From a virus: 22,145 nucleotides of DNA. Below, in pieces: positions 17,480 through 22,145 of the stretch (its first letter is position 1; each line of letters begins with the position of its first letter). The stretch covers positions 1 to 22,145 of the IMG/VR virus record IMGVR_UViG_3300031758_000642. The stretch is one strand, 5' to 3'. The notes under the pieces are model-generated. The model was not told where the DNA came from. It ran no database searches and worked only from the letters and a program-made list of their open reading frames with translations. Both the position numbers and the translations under genes were made by a program.

Positions 17480-18792
17480 TGCTAACACCAATTACAGAAA
17501 CAATTATTAAATCAAATAACTCAGAATATAAAATTCCATATTTACCAAGAAGAGAACAAACAAGACTTCATTTTAAACTAATGAAAAAAAGATGGTCTGT
17601 GTTAGTCTGCCATAGAAGGTTTGGCAAAACAGTGTGTATGATTAATCATCTGTTAATGTCAGCATTAAGATCAACCAATAGCAATCCTAGGTTTGCTTAT
17701 ATAGCACCCACCTTTAAACAAGCTAAATCAATTGCATGGGATTATATGAAACAATACACATCATTAATACCTGGCGTTAAATTTAATGAAACAGAATTAC
17801 GTTGTGATCTACCTAATGGATCTAGAATAACATTATTAGGATCAGAGAACTCAGATGGATTACGAGGTATCTATTTAGATGGTTGTGTTATTGATGAGTA
17901 TGCAAACATACAAGGTAAGTTATTTACAGAAATTATTAGACCAGCATTATCAGATAGAAAAGGATGGTGCGTATTTATTGGAACTCCACAAGGAACTAAT
18001 AATAACTTCTATGAATTATTCCAACATGCACAAGGCGATAAAGAATGGTTTCATTATAAAGCCAAAGCATCTGAAACTAAAATAGTAGATGATGCCGAAT
18101 TAATTGCTGCAAAAAAAGTAATGGGTGAAAAGAAATACCAACAAGAGTTTGAATGCGATTGGATTGCAAATATAGAAGGTGCTGTTTATGGAGATGTAGT
18201 TACTAAGATGGAAGATGCTAGGCAGTTAACAAGAGTGCCTTATGATCCATCACTACCTGTGTCAACTGCGTGGGATCTAGGTGTGTCAGATCATTCAGCA
18301 GTTATATTCTTTCAACAAATGGGTAGAGCTATAAACATTATTGATTACTACGAAGAACGTGGTCAAGGATTACCGCATTATATTCAAATGCTACAAAGCA
18401 AAGATTATGTTTATAAAGATCATTTTGCACCCCATGATATTGAGGTTACTGATTTTAGTAATGGTAAAACAAGACGTGAGGTTGCTTATCAATTAGGTGT
18501 TAATTTTAAAGTAGTTCCTAAGATTCCTTTTGAAGATGGAATCCATGCTACTACAATGTTATTACCTAGATGTTGGATTGATACAGACAGTTGCAAAAAA
18601 CTAATAGATGCGTTAAGACACTACCATAGGAAGTTTATAGATAAAAACAGAATGTTTAGATCTAAGCCTGTACATGATTGGAGTTCACACGCTTGTGATG
18701 CTATGCGTTACCTTGCAGTTGGAATCCAAGAAATAAATACTAGACAATCTGCACCGCAAAGTGTAGCAGATAGTGATTATAGGATTATATAA
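17479..18792 (+). CDS. terL: Terminase large subunit
   Basis: 437 residues. ATPase domain: Walker A CHRRFGKT (44-51), Walker B VIDEYA (D139, catalytic E140), coupling motif IGTPQG (167-172). Nuclease domain: STAWDLGVSDHSA with Asp266, and WSSHACDAMRYL with Asp407, the metal-binding acids of the RNase H-like headful/cos nuclease. The YIAPTFKQAKSIAW segment (74-87) is typical of the family. It pumps DNA into proheads with ATP and cuts the concatemer. It starts in a TAATG overlap with the small upstream gene. Full length; no anomaly. Confidence 0.95.
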   Translation: MLTPITETIIKSNNSEYKIPYLPRREQTRLHFKLMKKRWSVLVCHRRFGKTVCMINHLLMSALRSTNSNPRFAYIAPTFKQAKSIAWDYMKQYTSLIPGVKFNETELRCDLPNGSRITLLGSENSDGLRGIYLDGCVIDEYANIQGKLFTEIIRPALSDRKGWCVFIGTPQGTNNNFYELFQHAQGDKEWFHYKAKASETKIVDDAELIAAKKVMGEKKYQQEFECDWIANIEGAVYGDVVTKMEDARQLTRVPYDPSLPVSTAWDLGVSDHSAVIFFQQMGRAINIIDYYEERGQGLPHYIQMLQSKDYVYKDHFAPHDIEVTDFSNGKTRREVAYQLGVNFKVVPKIPFEDGIHATTMLLPRCWIDTDSCKKLIDALRHYHRKFIDKNRMFRSKPVHDWSSHACDAMRYLAVGIQEINTRQSAPQSVADSDYRII

Positions 18793-18794
18793 AT

Positions 18795-19007
18795 ATGGGA
18801 TTCTTATCGCCGAAAATGCCATCGTTGCCACCAGTGCAACCATTGCCAGAACCACCTTCTACTAAATTGTCAGAAGAAGAACAGGCAAGAATTAAATCTG
18901 AACAAGACGCAATTGAAAGAAGACGTAAAGGTAGAGCAAGTACAATATTAACATCTCCATTAGTTGAAGAAGCAACGACAGAGAAAAAAACTTTATTAGG
19001 AATGTAA
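18795..19007 (+). CDS. Small proline-rich protein, TILT/TLLG family, copy 1
   Basis: 70 residues. A proline-rich start (MGFLSPKMPSLPPVQPLPEP), a charged helix (SEEEQARIKSEQDAIERRRK) and the C-terminal signature GRASTILTSPL...KKTLLGM. The same signature ends the next gene's product, so the two are tandem paralogues. Proteins with P-rich arm, RRR.GR..TILT and TLLG end sit between terminase and portal in many podoviruses; their role is not established. A portal- or head-associated part is inferred from location. Confidence 0.7.
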   Translation: MGFLSPKMPSLPPVQPLPEPPSTKLSEEEQARIKSEQDAIERRRKGRASTILTSPLVEEATTEKKTLLGM

Positions 19008-19008
19008 T

Positions 19009-19233
19009 ATGGGTGGTCCAATTCCAAATCCTTTTAAATCTCCATCTGCTCCTGCACCTCAACCTGCACCAGTAGTTTCTCCAACAACTGCAGAAGTATC
19101 TCAAGCTACAACAAGTGATATGGATGAAAAAGGAATTAGAAGAAGAAGACGTGGTAGATCTCCAACGATACTTACAGGATCAGCTGGTCTTTCAGAAGGT
19201 GCAACTTTAGGCACACCAACTTTATTAGGATAA
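19009..19233 (+). CDS. Small proline-rich protein, TILT/TLLG family, copy 2
   Basis: 74 residues. MGGPIPNPFKSPSAPAPQPA is a disordered proline/alanine arm; the C-terminal part has KGIRRRRRGRSPTILTGSAG and ends PTLLG. Paralogue of the preceding gene, with a conserved basic GR(S/A).TILT core and TLLG tail but a different linker. One base separates the two genes and three bases separate it from the portal gene. Confidence 0.7.
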   Translation: MGGPIPNPFKSPSAPAPQPAPVVSPTTAEVSQATTSDMDEKGIRRRRRGRSPTILTGSAGLSEGATLGTPTLLG

Positions 19234-19236
19234 ACA

Positions 19237-20865
19237 ATGGGTGAAACGGATTTAGTAAAAGATCTCTTAAAGAGATTTGGAAAATTAGTAACACAAAGAC
19301 AAACTTGGGAATCGCATTGGCAAGAAGTTTCAGATTACATGATGCCAAGAAAAGCAGATGTAACTAAAAGAAGATCACCAGGAGATAAAAGATCTGAATT
19401 AATATTTGATTCATCACCATTACATGCAGTGGAATTATTATCTGCATCTCTACATGGTATGTTAACTAATCCATCTACACCCTGGTTCTCATTAAAATTT
19501 AAAAATATAGATTTAGTAGATGAAGATGCAGCTAAAGAATGGTTAGAAGATTCAACTGAGAAAATGTATGAAGCATTTAACAGATCTAATTTTCAACAAG
19601 AAATATTTGAACTGTATCACGATCTAATTACTTTCGGTACAGCAGCAATGTACATTGAAGAAGATGAAGAAGACATAGTAAGATTTTCTACAAGACACAT
19701 TGGTGAAGTTTACATTTCAGAAAACAATAAAGGAAAAGTAGATACAGTATTTAGAAAATTTAAATTAACAGCTCGTGCTGCAATTATGCAATTTGGCGAA
19801 AATAATGTTTCTAAAACAACTAGAGGCATTGCATTAAAAGATCCTTATGAAGAAATTACAATTCTTCACGTTGTATATCCAAGAGAGAATTACGATCCTA
19901 GAAAAAAAGATAACAAGAATATGCCATTTGCTTCTTGCTATATTGAACCAGAAAACAAACACGAAATATCTCAATCAGGATTTAATGAATTCCCATACGT
20001 TGTACCACGTTATTTAAAAGCATCATTTGAAATATATGGAAGATCTCCAGCAATGACTGCTTTACCAGATGTTAAGATGTTAAATGAAATGTCTAAGACA
20101 ACAATTAAAGCTGCACAAAAACAAGTTGATCCTCCACTATTAGTTCCTGATGATGGATTTATATTACCAGTAAGAACAGTACCAGGTGGATTAAATTTTT
20201 ATAGAGCAGGTACTAGAGATAGAATTGAACCATTAAATATTGGTGCAAATAATCCATTAGGTTTAAACATGGAAGAGCAAAGAAGAAATGCAATTAGAGA
20301 TACGTTTTATGTAAATCAATTAATGATGCAAAATGGTCCACAAATGACTGCAACAGAAGTTGTACAACGTAACGAAGAGAAGATGAGATTACTTGGTCCA
20401 GTTCTTGGAAGACTACAATCTGAATTACTAAGACCAATGATTGATAGAACATTTGCTATTCTACTTAGAAAAAAATTATTTAAACCAGCACCAGAATTTT
20501 TAGCTGGTCAAGATATTCAAATTGAATATGTATCACCTTTAGCTAAAGCACAAAGAGCTTCAGAACTTCAATCTATTATGAGAGCGATTGAAATATTTGG
20601 ATCACTTGCAAATGTATCTCCAGTATTTGATCATATTAATATTGATAATCTAGTTACACACTTAGCTGAGATTGTTGGAGTTCCTGCTAAAGTATTAAAT
20701 TCTAAATCAGAAGTTAATGCGATTAGACAACAGAAACAACAACAAGCAGATCAACAAATGCAAATGCAACAGTTACAACAAGTTGCACAAGCTGGTGGTC
20801 AAATAGCTCCACTTGCAAAAGCATTACCTGAGGAGGCAAGAGCTTTAGTAAACCCACAAGAATAA
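19237..20865 (+). CDS. Portal (head-to-tail connector) protein
   Basis: 542 residues, the usual size of podovirus head-to-tail connector proteins (PF12236-like). The N-terminus has LLKRFGKLVTQRQTWESHWQ and VSDYMMPRKADV; then FDSSPLHAVELLSASLHGML and PSTPWFSLKF (about 63-92), the best-conserved block of the family; FEIYGRSPAMTALPDVKMLNE is the stem region; MTATEVVQRNEEKMRLLGPV is the late motif; the C-terminus is Gln-rich (about 490-520). It forms the dodecameric ring through which DNA passes and where the tail attaches. The family call is secure. Confidence 0.93.
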   Translation: MGETDLVKDLLKRFGKLVTQRQTWESHWQEVSDYMMPRKADVTKRRSPGDKRSELIFDSSPLHAVELLSASLHGMLTNPSTPWFSLKFKNIDLVDEDAAKEWLEDSTEKMYEAFNRSNFQQEIFELYHDLITFGTAAMYIEEDEEDIVRFSTRHIGEVYISENNKGKVDTVFRKFKLTARAAIMQFGENNVSKTTRGIALKDPYEEITILHVVYPRENYDPRKKDNKNMPFASCYIEPENKHEISQSGFNEFPYVVPRYLKASFEIYGRSPAMTALPDVKMLNEMSKTTIKAAQKQVDPPLLVPDDGFILPVRTVPGGLNFYRAGTRDRIEPLNIGANNPLGLNMEEQRRNAIRDTFYVNQLMMQNGPQMTATEVVQRNEEKMRLLGPVLGRLQSELLRPMIDRTFAILLRKKLFKPAPEFLAGQDIQIEYVSPLAKAQRASELQSIMRAIEIFGSLANVSPVFDHINIDNLVTHLAEIVGVPAKVLNSKSEVNAIRQQKQQQADQQMQMQQLQQVAQAGGQIAPLAKALPEEARALVNPQE

Positions 20866-20883
20866 CAACTGAAAGGAAAATAA

Positions 20884-21102
20884 ATGGAAGACCAAGTAAA
20901 TAAATTAAAAGAAATATATAAAATAGTTTTTGAATCTGATGATGGTAAACAAATCATGCAAGATTTAGAAAAGAGATGCCACTATAATACTACCACTAAC
21001 GTAAGAGGGGATAGTCATGAAAGTGCATATATGGAGGGACAACGCAGCGTTCTTCTATTTATTAAAAACATGCTGCTTAATGATAAACTAAAAGGAAAAT
21101 AA
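20884..21102 (+). CDS. Bbp19-like small structural protein
   Basis: 72 residues: KLKEIYKIVFESDDGKQIMQ, then DLEKRCHYNTTTNVRGDSHE, YMEGQRSVLLFIKNML. The pattern F....G..(V)L.DL...C....T.....D...(T/S)A...EG.R.(V)...I...L matches the Bbp19-type protein of podoviruses. A structural or portal-region role is known only by position. The leader CAACTGAAAGG at 20867-20877 is related to those of minus-strand genes. Scaffold follows without a gap. Confidence 0.75.
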   Translation: MEDQVNKLKEIYKIVFESDDGKQIMQDLEKRCHYNTTTNVRGDSHESAYMEGQRSVLLFIKNMLLNDKLKGK

Positions 21103-21969
21103 ATGTCAGAACAAATACAGACAACTGAGGTAACTCAGCCTGTTGCAACTGAACAAACAACCGCAACAGCAACACCAATACTAAGCTCAACACAACAACA
21201 AACTCAACCACTTTCTGGTAAGACTTGGAAAGAAGCAATCTCACAAGAGTACAGATCAAATCCAAATATAGAAAAGTTTACTGAACTTGATGCACTAGCT
21301 AAAAGCTACATCAATGCAGTATCTATGATTGGAACTGATAAGATTCCTCTTCCAGGAAAGTCTGCAACAGATGAACAGTGGAATGAAGTATATAATAAAT
21401 TAGGCAGACCAGAATCTCCTGATAAATATACTTTAGAACTTAAAACTGATGTTGCTCCTGTTGATGAAAATATAATCAAAGGATTCGCACAGAATGCTCA
21501 CAAGCTAGGTTTAAATAATAAACAAGCTCAAGGTATTCTAGAGTTTTATAAATCAACATTAGAAGGCTCAGCAAAAGAAATGTCAGTAAATATGGAAGCT
21601 GCACAAGCTGAAGCTACTAATGCTTTAAGAGCTGAATGGGGAAGAGCATACGATGACAACTTAAGAAAAGCTGCTAATGTTGCTCAAACTTATTTAGAAC
21701 CAGAACTTCTTGATACTCAATTAAGAGATGGTACTAGATTAGGTGATAATCCAAAGATCATTAAAGCATTTGCTAATATTGCTAATCTATTATCTGAAGA
21801 TAAAATTATCGGTACAGAAGCTGATAATGTTCTTCAAGGTAGAGATATTGAAAGAGAAATAGATGAATTAACATCTGATAAACAAGGTGCTTATTGGAAT
21901 AAAATGCACCCTAACCATAACAAAGTAGTAAATCAGGTGCTTGCATTAAGAGAATTATTGACTCAATAA
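21103..21969 (+). CDS. Capsid scaffolding protein
   Basis: 288 residues. The N-terminal 45 residues are Thr/Gln-rich and disordered (TQPVATEQTTATATPI). SGKTWKEAISQEYRSNPNIE starts the folded part, then LDALAKSYINAVSMIG, IPLPGKSATDEQWNEVYNKL and PESPDKYTLEL, a block familiar from marine podovirus scaffold proteins. The middle is helical (GFAQNAHKLGLNNKQAQGIL) and the C-terminus is charged (REIDELTSDKQGAYWNKMHP). It guides assembly of the major capsid protein, whose gene is expected next but is outside the window. Confidence 0.85.
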   Translation: MSEQIQTTEVTQPVATEQTTATATPILSSTQQQTQPLSGKTWKEAISQEYRSNPNIEKFTELDALAKSYINAVSMIGTDKIPLPGKSATDEQWNEVYNKLGRPESPDKYTLELKTDVAPVDENIIKGFAQNAHKLGLNNKQAQGILEFYKSTLEGSAKEMSVNMEAAQAEATNALRAEWGRAYDDNLRKAANVAQTYLEPELLDTQLRDGTRLGDNPKIIKAFANIANLLSEDKIIGTEADNVLQGRDIEREIDELTSDKQGAYWNKMHPNHNKVVNQVLALRELLTQ

Positions 21970-22145
21970 TTTTATTGCAATCAAATCAAAAATACTATAT
22001 TGCGATTTCTAGGGTGATTTTTAATTAAGTTACCTTAGAAATTGTAAGACAATTCTATTAGAACCTTACATGCCTGTTGGAAAGACAACCGACTAACAGT
22101 CGTTAAATGCAAGATAGCCTATCTTTTGGTGGGGAACTTTCTGAA
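21970..22145 (+). promoter_or_regulatory. Leader of the expected capsid gene with three hairpins
   Basis: No gene of useful length. TTGCAA (21975-21980) or TTGCGA (22000-22005) with A/T-rich -10-like stretches could start a capsid transcript, but the matches are weak. Three hairpins follow: GTAAG/CTTAC (22044-22048, 22065-22069) with inner TTCT/AGAA; CGACT-AAC-AGTCG (22090-22102); and AAGATA-GCC-TATCTT (22111-22125). The last has a TTTT end but no full U-run. A regulated 5' leader for the most strongly expressed late gene would fit. Confidence 0.4.

Noticed and set aside
1-22145. CRISPR array, tRNA genes, integrase or insertion sequence
   Set aside because: No regularly spaced repeats, no T-loop-like GGTTCGAATCC pattern, no tyrosine or serine recombinase motifs and no transposase frame were seen; a computational tRNA scan was not possible.

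Overview
The window looks like about two thirds of the genome of a small AT-rich marine podovirus. The gene content (GTA-type three-helix holin, T4-type lysozyme, Bbp19-like protein, podovirus head-tail connector, RecB-like nuclease beside an annealing-like protein, cyanophage-like fibre proteins) and the strongly A/T-biased codon use fit phages of SAR11 or related plankton bacteria, such as the HTVC010P-type pelagiphages. The host assignment is inference from family resemblance only. No integrase, tRNA, CRISPR array, DNA polymerase, helicase or RNA polymerase gene was recognised, and both ends are cut: the left end is inside a tail-region gene and the right end stops just before the expected major capsid gene.

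Layout. (1) 1-5213, plus strand: tail-fibre and receptor module, with a C1q-like fibre, a small tail-assembly-type protein, an HNH homing endonuclease, a glycine-rich fibre, two further tail-associated proteins, a 2-oxoglutarate/Fe(II) oxygenase and a glycosyltransferase. (2) 5288-8502, plus strand: two small soluble proteins, a terminator, a coiled-coil/membrane protein, a small PD-(D/E)XK-like nuclease, lysozyme and holin, then a tightly overlapping string of very small, mostly basic proteins. (3) 8499-12142, minus strand: early replication/recombination block with a DnaA domain-IV-like protein, small coiled-coil proteins, a DUF6378 protein behind a strongly folded RNA leader, an annealing-like protein and a RecB-like nuclease. 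(4) 12274-14939, plus strand: a divergent regulatory block (small HTH protein, HTH replication-type protein) ending with a Cys/HGG protein and the terminase small subunit, whose genes overlap out of frame for about 200 nt. (5) 14936-16555, minus strand: seven small genes, including a ribbon-helix-helix candidate, two of them behind an identical 23-nt leader. (6) 16574-22145, plus strand: promoter, a 511-bp gene-poor stretch with a G/C-rich palindromic island (a possible packaging region), then terminase large subunit, two paralogous small proteins, portal, Bbp19-like protein, scaffold, and a folded leader for the missing capsid gene.

How the parts work together: the minus early block and the plus block starting at 12274 diverge from one promoter region at 12143-12273 and probably carry out takeover and genome replication. 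A DnaA-box-binding protein and an HTH protein may direct host replication machinery to phage DNA, while the exonuclease and annealing-like proteins recombine it. The late plus-strand block from 16574 packages and builds heads. Blocks 1-2, whose upstream part lies outside the window, supply fibres, receptor-related modification enzymes and lysis. The most interesting items for follow-up are the two-state RNA leader at 9729-9789, the DnaA-domain-only protein together with DnaA boxes in the window, the micro-gene array at 7175-8502, the homing endonuclease that copies the fibre N-terminus, and the palindromic island before the terminase.
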